DNA of 14,229 nucleotides from Dehalococcoidia bacterium UBA1151 (GCA_002311865.1 DBZV01000097.1:9747-23975), one strand, 5' to 3'. Shown: positions 1 to 7,866, counted from the stretch's first letter. The notes: a model not told the origin generated them from the letters alone. A program made the numbers and translations.

Positions 1-1148
1 CGGCGGGTCGACTGTGGTTGATGCACGAACTCACAGATTCTCCAATCGCACTGGGTCTGGTGACGCTCTCAAGCCTTGGCCCCATACTCATCTTCTCTGT
101 GTGGGGTGGTGTGGTGGCCGACCGGGTCAATCGACTGCGACTTGTCATGTTCACGCGTGGGATGTTCGCGGTGACGGCGCTGCTCACGGGGGTGCTTGTG
201 GCGACCGACATCATCACGCCGTGGCAGCTGATCGCAATATCGCTCGTCAACGGATTTTTGTTGTCGTTCGACATTCCGTCCCGACAGGCGATGATGCCGG
301 CGCTGGTCCGTAGGGAACATCTGCCGGGTGCGATTGCCATGTACTCGTTCGTCACCACCGGCTCAGCCATTATGGGACCGATATTCTTTGCGCCGTATGT
401 GAAGCTGGCCGGAATTGAGGGGCTGTTCTACATCATCGGCGTCTCTTATATCGCAACTGTTGGGATGATGTCGATGATGAGATCAAAGCACGATGTTTCA
501 ACCGGTGAGTCGCGGCCAATTCTGCGCGATTTGAAGGATGGCTTCGCGTATGTGCGGCGAAGTCGAATTCTGTTTGGATTATTGATCATGGGCTTCTTCG
601 TCGGCGTTTTCGGCGCTCCTTATCAGACGCTGCTGCCGGTCCTGGTTGATGATGTCATTGGGGGCGATATCGATGACTTCGGAGGTCTGCTGCTGGGCAG
701 CGGCATTGGAGCAAGCATCGGTGCGTTCGCAATGGCCTGGTGGGGCAGGCCGGAGCGTATGGGTCAGACGATGCTCTTCATGGGCGTCGCATTTGGGGCA
801 GCATTGATGATGTTGGCGTGGTCGACGGCGCTACCGGTGGCGATTCTGGCAATGACGGCCATCGGGATCACCGGAACGCTGCACCAGACGGCGCGCGCCA
901 CTATCGTTCAACTGGCGACGGACAATCGATACCTGGGGCGCGTCATGAGTATTCACCAACTGATCTGGGGCTCTTCTGCGCTCGGCGGGCTCATTATGGG
1001 CGCGCTGGCGTCGGCCATCGATGTGCAGTTCGCGCTGGGGCTTGGTGGTGCGATCAGTGCCGGTGCAATTGCAATCGGTACGATCGCCATATTTGGCCGT
1101 GGCGCGTTTTCGTACTCGAGAGTGGCCGCGCCGAATCCGACAGATTAG
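1..1148 (+). CDS. MFS exporter, MFS_3/EntS-like, 5'-truncated by window edge
   Basis: This is a membrane transporter of the major facilitator superfamily, most like the EntS/MFS_3 drug and siderophore exporter group. The frame is open to the left edge: the first full codons (from base 3) read A-G-R-L-W-L before MHELTDSPIALGLV, which matches the usual G-x-L-W-L-x-x-x-L-T-x-S-P region after TM1. The TTG at 18 and ATG at 21 are therefore internal, and TM1 with the true start lies upstream. The loop after TM2 carries motif A (GGVVADRVNRLRL). The rest is a run of hydrophobic helices, with a charged central loop near MRSKHDVSTGESR and a second half starting around GFAYVRRSRILFG. It stops at TAG 1146-1148, 67 nt before the next gene on the same strand, so it may head an operon. 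The substrate cannot be told from sequence. Confidence 0.9.
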   Translation, partial: AGRLWLMHELTDSPIALGLVTLSSLGPILIFSVWGGVVADRVNRLRLVMFTRGMFAVTALLTGVLVATDIITPWQLIAISLVNGFLLSFDIPSRQAMMPALVRREHLPGAIAMYSFVTTGSAIMGPIFFAPYVKLAGIEGLFYIIGVSYIATVGMMSMMRSKHDVSTGESRPILRDLKDGFAYVRRSRILFGLLIMGFFVGVFGAPYQTLLPVLVDDVIGGDIDDFGGLLLGSGIGASIGAFAMAWWGRPERMGQTMLFMGVAFGAALMMLAWSTALPVAILAMTAIGITGTLHQTARATIVQLATDNRYLGRVMSIHQLIWGSSALGGLIMGALASAIDVQFALGLGGAISAGAIAIGTIAIFGRGAFSYSRVAAPNPTD

Positions 1149-1200
1149 CGGCGGGTTGCGCTGGTGGGAATGGCTCGCTAGGGTTGCGTGAGACTGGACC

Positions 1201-1218
1201 TGGGAGGCCGCAGCTTTG
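1201..1218 (+). promoter_or_regulatory. Shine-Dalgarno and TTG start of the SRPBCC gene
   Basis: GGGAGG at 1202-1207 lies 8 nt before TTG 1216 but 17 nt before the in-frame ATG 1225. The spacing favours the TTG as the start. Confidence 0.6.
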
Positions 1219-1668
1219 CAGACGATGGAAGCGACTGCTGACATCATCATCTCGAAGCCGATCAAAGAGGTATTCGAGTTTGCGGCCGCGCCAAAAAACT
1301 GGGATAAGTGGGTCAAGGGAATATCCAACGTTCAGATCATCACGCAGGGTAAATATCGAGTGGGAACAGTGGTGACCAGCGACTACGAGTACCGCGGCGT
1401 GAACGAGATGCGATATGTGGTTACGGCGTGGAAGCCGCCCAACCTTCATGCTGTACGGGCAAAAGACGGCCCATTCCCTTTTGATGGCCGGATAAGGTTT
1501 GAGTCGGTGGAAGGCGGCACGCGCGTATACAACACGATTTCGGCTGGTTCCGACCACAAATGCGTGTCCGTGATGTGGGTTGTGGGTCGGCCGATCTTCA
1601 AGCGAATGATGCGGGGGCAGCTTGGCCGCGAACTGGTGGAACTAAAAGAGCAGATAGAGAAGGAGTAA
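1216..1668 (+). CDS. SRPBCC (START-like/polyketide cyclase-type) small protein
   Basis: This is a 150-residue soluble protein with the single-domain SRPBCC pattern. It opens with a strand carrying 'ATADIIISKPIKEVFEFAA' followed by a short helix and 'W-D-K-W', has a beta-rich middle with G-T-V-V-T-S-D-Y-E-Y and 'DGRIRFESVEGGTRVY', and ends in a long amphipathic helix with 'FKRMMRGQLGRELVELKEQIEKE'. The SRPBCC fold forms a hydrophobic cavity for lipids or aromatic ligands. Members are called polyketide cyclases/dehydrases by homology, but most have no proven reaction and no catalytic residue can be named here. It sits between an exporter and a serine hydrolase on the same strand. Its stop overlaps the ribosome binding site of the hydrolase, so the two are likely cotranslated. 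TTG is the probable start, and ATG at 1225 is the alternative. Confidence 0.85.
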   Translation: MQTMEATADIIISKPIKEVFEFAAAPKNWDKWVKGISNVQIITQGKYRVGTVVTSDYEYRGVNEMRYVVTAWKPPNLHAVRAKDGPFPFDGRIRFESVEGGTRVYNTISAGSDHKCVSVMWVVGRPIFKRMMRGQLGRELVELKEQIEKE

Positions 1669-1676
1669 CGGGCGTG
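1660..1676 (+). promoter_or_regulatory. Shine-Dalgarno on the upstream stop codon, deciding the hydrolase start
   Basis: AAGGAG at 1660-1665 abuts the TAA stop (1666-1668) of the SRPBCC gene and lies 8 nt before GTG 1674. It supports GTG 1674 as the start over the longer in-frame extension to 1560, and implies translational coupling. Confidence 0.75.
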
Positions 1677-2807
1677 GATCAGCAACTTAACGATCGTGTA
1701 CACGCGCTGCTGGATGAGCTAACGGGCAGCGGGGCGGAGGTCGGCCTGCAAGCTGCTGCGTATCTGAATGGCGAGCAGATCGTCGATGCATGGTCTGGCA
1801 TCGCCGACGAGGAGACCGGCGCGGCTGTGGCCGGCGATTCGATGTTCACTTCGTGGTCCACGACAAAAGGATTCACTGCTACGTGTGCGCATATTCTGAT
1901 CGATCGCGGCGACCTTGATCTTGACGCGCCCATGACCCGCTACTGGCCGGAGTTTGGTGCGCACGGCAAGGACAAGGTGACGGTGCGAGACGCCTTGACC
2001 CACCGGGCTGGGGTTCCCAATCTTCCGGCTGGAACTACATTGGCGAATCTTGTTAACTGGGATCACATGGCGGCTGCATTGGCTGCAGAACCACCGCAAA
2101 TCAAGCCGCATGACGAGACGGCGTACCACGCGTTCACATTTGGCTGGGTTGTAGGTGAACTGGTCGCACGCGCAAGTGGGATGTCGATTGCAGAGTTTGT
2201 GCAATCAGAGCTCTGCGCCCCGCTCGGTATCACTGATTTCTATTTGGGGATTCCTGACGCGGAGGTAATGCGCGTAGGGAGACTCAGGCACGCTCCTTCT
2301 GACACACCATCGATATTTGAGAGTAATCCCAACGACATATTTATCGTGCCGACTGGTCTGGATTTTGATATCGCTATCAATAGCCTGCTGTTCAGGAAGG
2401 GATCGGTCCCAGGGGCTGGCGGCATCATGAGCGCGAGGGCAATCGCTCGGCACTATGCGATGTACGTTGGGGGAGGCGAACTGGACGGTGTGCGGGTGAT
2501 GTTAGAAGAGGCGGCGCGCCGGGCCGGGACGTTTGATCACCGCGAGTTTGATCTCAAGTTCGACAGTGCACCACGCCGAGCGCTCGGCTACTTCATGGGC
2601 GGTGACCCGGCCGAGGGAGGGGGCATGGCAATGGGTGGTGAGAACGCGTTTGGCCATCCTGGCTACGGTGGATCACTTGGGTTCGCGGACCCCGATCTGG
2701 GACTCTCATTTGGTCTGACGAAGAACCTGCTGATCACCGGGGGAGAAGATCCGCTGGAGAACACGGCATATCGCGTGGCGCAACTGATCAGGGATGGGCT
2801 CAGCTAA
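1674..2807 (+). CDS. Serine hydrolase, class C beta-lactamase fold / family VIII esterase (EstB-like)
   Basis: This is a 377-residue enzyme of the beta-lactamase/D-Ala-D-Ala carboxypeptidase fold, with the usual length for family VIII carboxylesterases. The nucleophile motif S-x-x-K is S62-T-T-K65 in 'FTSWSTTKGFTATCA'. The Y of the second motif is Y151 in 'YHAFTFGWVVGELVARASG', the Y-H-x-x-T-x-G-W pattern typical of EstB-type esterases, where class C beta-lactamases have Y-x-N. The third element is the C-terminal H328-P-G-Y-G-G region in place of K-T-G. No signal peptide is visible, so it is probably cytoplasmic and more likely cleaves esters or lactones than acting in antibiotic resistance. 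The GTG start is fixed by the AAGGAG 8 nt upstream. Its 3' end overlaps the convergent phosphotransferase by 8 bp. The substrate is unknown; context suggests a small-molecule modification or export cluster. Confidence 0.9.
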   Translation: MDQQLNDRVHALLDELTGSGAEVGLQAAAYLNGEQIVDAWSGIADEETGAAVAGDSMFTSWSTTKGFTATCAHILIDRGDLDLDAPMTRYWPEFGAHGKDKVTVRDALTHRAGVPNLPAGTTLANLVNWDHMAAALAAEPPQIKPHDETAYHAFTFGWVVGELVARASGMSIAEFVQSELCAPLGITDFYLGIPDAEVMRVGRLRHAPSDTPSIFESNPNDIFIVPTGLDFDIAINSLLFRKGSVPGAGGIMSARAIARHYAMYVGGGELDGVRVMLEEAARRAGTFDHREFDLKFDSAPRRALGYFMGGDPAEGGGMAMGGENAFGHPGYGGSLGFADPDLGLSFGLTKNLLITGGEDPLENTAYRVAQLIRDGLS

Positions 2808-3900
2808 GTAGATCGAAGCCGTTTACCGCTTCAACGCCTGCGATGGCGTTGCCCATCACCTCGTCGACGATGATCTCAAACGATGGGCCGATGAACTCAA
2901 GCGAGCCAAGTGCAAAGATCATCACGCCAAGGGTTGCCAGCGCCGTGTAGCGGTAGTCCTGCACGAGCTGATTGAGGCTGTAGCCCTTGACGCCGTTGGC
3001 AAGGAGTTCGCGGCGGTAGAGCTCGACTAATGGCATCAGCAATGTGGATGTGTGCCGCTTCGGAATCGCGATCACCAGGTACGTTGCCAGGTCTAGCGCG
3101 CCGGGGCCAACGGTGACCATCTGCCAGTCCAGGACCCATGCGCGAGGTGAGTCGGATTCCGGGTTCCAGAGGATATTCTGCGCATGGAAGTCACCGTGGC
3201 AGAAAGTCCGCAGCATATTCCTTGCGGCGGCCACGAACATTTCCCTGTAGCCGGTCATACGTTCCAGTTGTGCGATGCTTTTGGAGGATAAGAATTTCTC
3301 AAGCATTGGCATGAGATTCAACAGGTTCGCCTCGTGATCACCCAGTACGTGCCCGAAACTGATGTCTTTGATGTCGATCATGAACCCGGTCTCGGGGATC
3401 GAGTCTTCGCCCCACCATTTCGCATGCATCCGGGCAAGGTCGGTGAGCAGTTCTGCTGCGTCAATTTCGAACTCCGCACTCCGCGCGCGGGAAAGCTCAT
3501 CTCTGGTAATGCCGTCCACCTTGTTGAGCAGGATGATGCCGTCCTGCGTCACCGGGTCGAACTCGCCGTAAAGCATGTGTGGGATCGCGAATGGCACTTC
3601 TGACGCCATGGTTCGGTAGAACTGGACTTCACGCGGGAACGCGCACATTTCGATCGCGTTCTGCCGGTTGGCAGCACCCGGGGAGACGATCTTGGCAATG
3701 ATCTCGGTTGGGAGCGATGCTTTGGGCGTCTCGTAGACGGGAGATAGCAGCGCGATCTCGCCGGTGCGGCTTCGGCCGACGGCATACGGCTGAACATTGA
3801 CGGAAATCACCCGCGTATCTGCCGCGGCTCCACCCGCTCTGAGAGCCTCGGTAAGCCACTCCGCAGTTAGCTCATCGATGCTCTCCGGTATGGCGATCAT
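2800..3900 (-). CDS. APH/EcKinase-like phosphotransferase
   Basis: This 366-residue protein has the aminoglycoside phosphotransferase/choline-kinase-like fold. The catalytic loop is 'FCHGDFHAQNILW' (H-x-D-x-x-x-x-N) and the metal-binding aspartate follows in 'AWVLDWQMVTVGPGALDLATYL', the usual Brenner and DFG-equivalent pair. The N-lobe carries 'EIIAKIV' with the expected ATP-contacting Lys, preceded by a Gly/Ser/Arg-rich loop. The family phosphorylates hydroxyls on small molecules such as sugars, choline or antibiotics. Many environmental members of this subtype sit with acyl-CoA or lipid genes and have no known substrate. The ATG at 3898-3900 is 6 nt after the stop of the ThDP enzyme, so the two genes form an operon. 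No strong Shine-Dalgarno precedes it; the GGGAC upstream is tied up in a small hairpin. Nothing indicates drug resistance specifically. Confidence 0.85.
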   Translation of the reverse strand: MIAIPESIDELTAEWLTEALRAGGAAADTRVISVNVQPYAVGRSRTGEIALLSPVYETPKASLPTEIIAKIVSPGAANRQNAIEMCAFPREVQFYRTMASEVPFAIPHMLYGEFDPVTQDGIILLNKVDGITRDELSRARSAEFEIDAAELLTDLARMHAKWWGEDSIPETGFMIDIKDISFGHVLGDHEANLLNLMPMLEKFLSSKSIAQLERMTGYREMFVAAARNMLRTFCHGDFHAQNILWNPESDSPRAWVLDWQMVTVGPGALDLATYLVIAIPKRHTSTLLMPLVELYRRELLANGVKGYSLNQLVQDYRYTALATLGVMIFALGSLEFIGPSFEIIVDEVMGNAIAGVEAVNGFDLLS

Positions 3901-3902
3901 GC

Positions 3903-3918
3903 GGGACTACAGAGTCCC
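3903..3918 (-). promoter_or_regulatory. Hairpin across the ThDP-gene stop and the kinase translation start region
   Basis: A perfect 6-bp stem with a 4-nt loop (GGGACT-ACAG-AGTCCC on the + strand) spans the TAG stop of the ThDP gene and ends 2 nt before the kinase ATG. It covers the place where a ribosome binding site would be. Ribosomes terminating on the upstream gene would have to open it, so translational coupling is plausible. The function is inferred. Confidence 0.4.
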
Positions 3919-5571
3919 ATCGATGGCGATATCCAGAACATACGGCGCGTCGGATGCCACTGCGGTTTGCAGGGCAAGAACGATCTCTGACGGGTCTTCG
4001 ATTCGTTTCGACTGCACGCCGAACGCGTTGGCTATGGCGGCGAAATCAAATGTGGGGTCGAAGCCGGTGCCGAGGTACTTGCGGGGCATATCAGACTGCT
4101 CCGTCACCTGGTCCAGGTAGACGTTCATATTCACCCGCAAGATGCGGTACATGCTGTTGTTGCAGATGACAAATATAACCGGGATGTTGCGTGACGCCGC
4201 TGTCCAGAGCGCCTGCACGGTCATCATCGCCGATCCATCGCCTAAAACAGCGATCACAGGGCGATGCGGCGACCCGAGTTTCACCCCGAGTGCTGCGCCC
4301 ATTCCCCATCCGATTGCCGCGCCAACTTCGCCTTCAAGGTCGCCAGGCTGATCGAACGTGAATGCCGAATAGAGGGCGCCGCGCGATGAGATGGAGTCGT
4401 CCACCATGATGCCGTTTTCAGGCCAGGCCCGGGATAGTTCGTACATCATTCGGGCAGGACTCATCGGCGTCGAGTCATCGCTCTTCCGCATGTCTTCCAT
4501 GAACGAATCGCGCGCCGCTTTTGTGAGTGCGCCAAGACTTGCAGCCCGTTTCTTTGCCGCTTCCGTGAATGGGGCGGGGGCGTTGTTCTCAAGTTCCTTG
4601 GATAGTTCCAGCAGCGCTCCAAGAGGGCTTGCCAGTACGGCCAGGTCGGTTCGTATCGCCCGACCCAGTTCGTCAGCGTTTGAATCGATGTGAATGAACT
4701 TCGTGTCATCGCTCAGCAGAGCTGATCCCAGGTGGAAGAAGTCGCCAAACGGACGTGTTCCCACCGCGAGAACCACGTCAGCGCGTTTGACCTGTTCACG
4801 AATGGCCGGAGAGCGCATGCTCATCATGCCCATATACTGCGGGTGGGACGTTGGGAACACCACCTGCGTGTACCCGGCGGAGTAGACGTGTGCGCCAATC
4901 TGTTCGGCCACCGCCACCGCTGCGGCCGTCGCCCCAGACTGGCTGACGCGATCGCCAACCAGCATCAGCGGTCGCTCGGAATCGGTGAGAAGATCGGCAA
5001 TTTCAGAGATCACCCTGGCGGATGGTTGGTTCGAAATCCGTGGCATTGCGGAAGGGAATATCTCCTGCTCGGCGATCTCGTCTAGCGCGTTGGCTGCAAA
5101 GCCAACGAAAACCGGACCTGTGGGCGTGGTTCGCGCTTCGGTGAAAGCTCTTCGCATCACGCTGGCCATCTGTCCGGCGTGCGTAACATCTGCGCTCCAC
5201 TTCGTGTTGGCTTCTACCATTTTCAGGACTTCAGGTCGCCCTTCGGATAGCTTTCGGGCGTCCATATTTCCAGACGTGAGCACGAGCGGGATCCCCGCTG
5301 AAAACGAGTCTGTAAGGAGGCTGATTCCGTTGGCCAGTCCGGTGTGAATGTGCAGGTTGATGAAGGCCGGTTCGCCAGTGCGGCGGGCGTAACCGTCGGC
5401 CATTCCCATCGCGACGCCTTCCTGAACGGCGAGTACGTATTCCAGGTCCGGATACCCCTCAAGCGCGCTCATGATGGGAGCCTCACTGGTGCCGGGGTTT
5501 CCGAATATGTATCGAACTCCCTCCGTGCGCAGCGTCTCCATCAAGGCGATTTTTCCGCTCATCATTGGCAT
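3907..5571 (-). CDS. ThDP-dependent 2-oxoacid decarboxylase, benzoylformate-decarboxylase-like
   Basis: This 554-residue thiamine diphosphate enzyme has the usual three domains: PYR (about 1-165), central Rossmann-like (185-330) and PP (365-545). The cofactor-activating Glu is E51 in 'LAVQEGVAMGMADGYAR'. The ThDP/Mg motif runs from G445-D-G-S to N471-N472. The N-terminal loop 'FGNPGTSE' and 'INLHIHTG' match benzoylformate decarboxylase more closely than acetolactate synthase. H74 aligns with the BFDC catalytic His70 and H280 ('GDFFHLG') plausibly with His281, while the position of Ser26 is T28. It probably decarboxylates an aromatic or branched 2-oxo acid. Generic annotation would call it acetolactate synthase large subunit, but there is no ilvN/ilvC context. 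The start at 5571 has AAGG 11 nt upstream; ATGs at 5565 and 5562 are alternatives. The kinase follows in the same operon. Confidence 0.88.
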   Translation of the reverse strand: MPMMSGKIALMETLRTEGVRYIFGNPGTSEAPIMSALEGYPDLEYVLAVQEGVAMGMADGYARRTGEPAFINLHIHTGLANGISLLTDSFSAGIPLVLTSGNMDARKLSEGRPEVLKMVEANTKWSADVTHAGQMASVMRRAFTEARTTPTGPVFVGFAANALDEIAEQEIFPSAMPRISNQPSARVISEIADLLTDSERPLMLVGDRVSQSGATAAAVAVAEQIGAHVYSAGYTQVVFPTSHPQYMGMMSMRSPAIREQVKRADVVLAVGTRPFGDFFHLGSALLSDDTKFIHIDSNADELGRAIRTDLAVLASPLGALLELSKELENNAPAPFTEAAKKRAASLGALTKAARDSFMEDMRKSDDSTPMSPARMMYELSRAWPENGIMVDDSISSRGALYSAFTFDQPGDLEGEVGAAIGWGMGAALGVKLGSPHRPVIAVLGDGSAMMTVQALWTAASRNIPVIFVICNNSMYRILRVNMNVYLDQVTEQSDMPRKYLGTGFDPTFDFAAIANAFGVQSKRIEDPSEIVLALQTAVASDAPYVLDIAIDGTL

Positions 5572-5707
5572 AGCTGTCCAGACCTTCAGGTTATTGGCAA
5601 GTTACTGGCGGGTATTTAGCGTGGGCGCAATTCTAATACGAGACAGAACCGCGGCCTGAGCACAGCACGATTTGCTCGAATCACGATGATGCTTACGAGG
5701 GACGGCG

Positions 5708-5764
5708 ATGAAGGATGCGACTAAAATGCTTAACCACCGGTTGAGTGCATCGACGATTGATTGA
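5708..5764 (+). CDS. Possible 18-residue leader peptide upstream of the stress protein
   Basis: An ATG at 5708 is preceded by GAGGGA (5697-5702) at 5-nt spacing, the best-placed Shine-Dalgarno in this intergenic region. It opens MKDATKMLNHRLSASTID and stops at TGA 5762-5764, 22 nt before the TTG of the following gene. It is not in frame with that gene. It could be a translated leader or chance. There is no run of regulatory codons to suggest attenuation. Confidence 0.3.
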   Translation: MKDATKMLNHRLSASTID

Positions 5765-5786
5765 GTAAGCAGCAAACGGGGAGACG

Positions 5787-6746
5787 TTGGCTCTAAAGCC
5801 TGACATTATGTCTGAGCTGGCACGTCCCATTCTTGAGAGGATTATCGTTCCTCTGGATGGTTCCGCGCGGGCGGAGGCTATTCTCAATCTGGTGGTTCCA
5901 CTGGCGGAACAATTCGATTCAGAACTGACGTTTTTGCATGTTTTGTTGCCAAGAACTACTGCTCCGGCACGCCCCGGCGAGATTAATTACCCGGATGCGC
6001 TGCACGATAGGACTCGAACGGTTGCGAACGATTACCTGAAAGAGGTTAACCGTCATCTTGTGCAGGGCAGGGCGCGATCGCGGGAGGTCGTCGCAGCCGG
6101 ACGAGTTTCAGAAGTGGTGGTTGGGCATGCCAATCAGGGCGGCTACGGGCTGATTGCGGTTGGCTCGAGGCCTCGGCCACAGTATCTCCGATGGTTCCGC
6201 GAGAGCATCACGGAGTCGATATGGACGAACACGAATACCCCAATGATGTTTGTCCCACCCGACTGGAATGCCAACGATTCTGGGAGCGATGCAGCCAAAG
6301 AGTTACCGCGGCGCGTGGTGATACCAGTCAACGGATCTACCCGGTCAGATACGGCGCTTGAGTACGGTGGTCAGTTGGCGAAGGGAATTGGCGCTGACGT
6401 AACGATTGTAGGAGCGAAGCCCGCTCTGACATTGCCGCTTGCGACGGATGCCAACGCCATTCTTTATGCCGACGACCCGTTCGAATACCTGGGTGAACGG
6501 GCCGACAAACTCAGGGCGTCTGGCCTGGAAGTCACGGTGATTCGGCGCTCTGAATCTTCTTTCAATTCGGTTCTCCGCGCCGCTGAAGATCTTCCTGAAC
6601 ACATTATTGTCGCGATCGCTCGGAAGCGATTTGGCATCACGCGACGCATACTGGGTCCACGTGTGTTCCGGCTAGTGAGACACAGCCAGAATCCAATTAT
6701 CTTCCTGCCGCCGAGCTATTCACCGCGAAAGGTAGCCGATGGGTAG
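5787..6746 (+). CDS. Tandem-domain universal stress protein (UspA family)
   Basis: This 319-residue cytoplasmic protein has two UspA domains, about residues 15-158 and 174-308. Each opens with the family's strand and loop ('RIIVPLDGSARAE' and 'RVVIPVNGSTRSD') and ends with the final strand ('TPMMFVPP' and 'NPIIFLPP'). ATP-binding members carry G-x2-G-x9-G-S/T before the last helix. Here the first domain has 'VGSRPRPQYLRWFRESITES' and the second 'IARKRFGITRRILGPRVF', so both motifs are degenerate and nucleotide binding is doubtful. Tandem Usp proteins are linked to stress and starvation survival, but the mechanism is mostly unknown. TTG 5787 has GGGGAG only 3 nt before it. The in-frame ATG 5808 has no ribosome binding site but sits just before the conserved domain, so the start is uncertain by 7 codons. 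The gene is transcribed alone. Confidence 0.88.
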   Translation: MALKPDIMSELARPILERIIVPLDGSARAEAILNLVVPLAEQFDSELTFLHVLLPRTTAPARPGEINYPDALHDRTRTVANDYLKEVNRHLVQGRARSREVVAAGRVSEVVVGHANQGGYGLIAVGSRPRPQYLRWFRESITESIWTNTNTPMMFVPPDWNANDSGSDAAKELPRRVVIPVNGSTRSDTALEYGGQLAKGIGADVTIVGAKPALTLPLATDANAILYADDPFEYLGERADKLRASGLEVTVIRRSESSFNSVLRAAEDLPEHIIVAIARKRFGITRRILGPRVFRLVRHSQNPIIFLPPSYSPRKVADG

Positions 6747-6748
6747 CC

Positions 6749-6764
6749 GCCGGGCTCACCCGGC
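6749..6764. other. GC-rich hairpin between convergent genes
   Basis: A perfect 6-bp stem GCCGGG/CCCGGC with loop CTCA starts 3 nt after the universal stress protein stop. No T-tract follows on either strand, so it is not a standard intrinsic terminator, although its position between convergent genes suits transcription termination or RNA 3'-end protection. Confidence 0.35.
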
Positions 6765-6864
6765 ATATGGCCGTCGGACTTCTATCGCTTGACACCTTCT
6801 GATCGCATGTAGCGAGGTGGGGCAAGCGCCACGGCTACCAGGTCTCGAACCTACCGGAGAGGTA

Positions 6865-7866
6865 TCAGATGCCAGCGCCCAGATGCTTCTGGACAGCCGC
6901 TGACAGCTCTTCTCTGGGCACGAACGCCTCAAATTTGGCGACCACTTCGCCCTTACCGTTGACGACGAACGTCCACTCGTCTGTGTGGATGCCCCAGTCC
7001 TCCAGAATTGGCGTGCGTTGAGCTCGACTGAGGTCGCCTTTGATCTCGTGAGGGTTTGCGTACAGGTCGATGTGCACAAACTCCGCGGTCTCAGCGAACT
7101 CCGCTTTGACTTCGCTCAGAACCTCCACCTGTGGACCGCAGAGAGCGTTGGTGCAGAAAGCGGGGCTGGCGAACGTGACTACAAACGGTGTTCCCGCCGC
7201 CACAAGGTCATCAATGCTGGCGTCGTATAGCTCGTCATCTGGTTCGCTTGCGGTGGTGAGTTCAAACACAGAGGCAACATCGTCGAGCGTGCCGTTGGCG
7301 GTTGGTGGAACTTTTGCTCCAAGCGCAACAGACTTCGGCTCTGGCGCCACTTCAACGGGGAATCGAATGCCAACCCGGTTGCCAGATGGCTCTGGCACAG
7401 TGGCGTTGATCTCCCACATGCCCGCGCGATCCAGATTTAGCTCCGCGACATACAGGCCGCGTACTTTGAGGGGAAAGTCGAAGAACTGTGCGGTGACCGT
7501 TTCGATCGGTCCTTCAGTCTCGCCATTTTCCGGCGTGAAATAGGTCTCAATGCGGGCGAACGGCGTCCTCACGATTCCAGTGGCGTTATCCGTCATGACG
7601 AACGCTACCCGATTCAGGCCGACGCCAAGGTCGGGCGTCCCCAGAATGGCGCCAAATCCAGATTTTTCATCGTTGTACGTAGGATATTGCTTCAGGCTAT
7701 CCAGCAGAGATCTTGGCTCTTCAAGTTCCTCTGTGGGAGAGACGTTTGCTGAGGCTTCGGACGCCACGGGTATCGGCGCTCCCGAATCGGTCCCTGATCC
7801 ACAGGCGATGGGCAGAACTGACAGCGATGCAATCAATATCGTGAATTTCATGATGCTGAAGGTCAT
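6865..7866 (-). CDS. Lipoprotein with FixH-like and thioredoxin-like domains (CX4C)
   Basis: This 333-residue exported protein starts with a hydrophobic signal (MKFTILIASLSVLPIAC) whose C22 is a probable lipidation site, although P at -3 makes the lipobox imperfect. Residues about 65-175 ('NRVAFVMTDN...', 'AGMWEINATVPEPSG') look like an Ig-like FixH/YtkA-type beta domain. Residues 220-330 are thioredoxin-like ('TPFVVTFASPAFCTNALCGPQVEVL', then 'FVHIDLYANP' and 'EWTFVVNGKGEVVAKFEAFV'). The two cysteines are C238 and C243, a CX4C spacing instead of CXXC, and the site of the usual cis-proline appears to be Glu297. It probably works outside the membrane in thiol redox or copper handling, but the reaction is unknown. 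Its ATG directly follows the TAG of the upstream thioredoxin gene with no spacer, so the pair is one translational unit. The ATG at 7851 is an alternative start giving a cleaner signal peptide. Confidence 0.82.
   Translation of the reverse strand: MTFSIMKFTILIASLSVLPIACGSGTDSGAPIPVASEASANVSPTEELEEPRSLLDSLKQYPTYNDEKSGFGAILGTPDLGVGLNRVAFVMTDNATGIVRTPFARIETYFTPENGETEGPIETVTAQFFDFPLKVRGLYVAELNLDRAGMWEINATVPEPSGNRVGIRFPVEVAPEPKSVALGAKVPPTANGTLDDVASVFELTTASEPDDELYDASIDDLVAAGTPFVVTFASPAFCTNALCGPQVEVLSEVKAEFAETAEFVHIDLYANPHEIKGDLSRAQRTPILEDWGIHTDEWTFVVNGKGEVVAKFEAFVPREELSAAVQKHLGAGI

Noticed and set aside
740..1375. Long + strand open frame across the MFS 3' end and the SRPBCC start
   Set aside because: It is low-complexity Gly/Arg/Asp-rich translation of another frame, overlapping two genes with clear family signatures.
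1674..2807. Beta-lactamase resistance gene
   Set aside because: S-x-x-K is present, but the Y-H-x-x-T-x-G-W and H-P-G-Y-G-G motifs point to family VIII esterases, and no signal peptide is visible.
2800..3900. Aminoglycoside resistance phosphotransferase
   Set aside because: Only the shared kinase motifs are present, and the context is an operon with a metabolic ThDP enzyme; there is no evidence for drug specificity.
3907..5571. Acetolactate synthase large subunit (ilvB)
   Set aside because: The N-terminal motifs (FGNPGTSE, INLHIHTG) resemble benzoylformate decarboxylase, and no small subunit or other ilv gene is nearby.
6815..6870. tRNA-like T-arm (GGTTCGAGACC on the minus strand)
   Set aside because: The T-stem is imperfect, and no matching 7-bp acceptor stem, D-arm or anticodon arm could be found at the right distance; the body would lie inside the lipoprotein gene.
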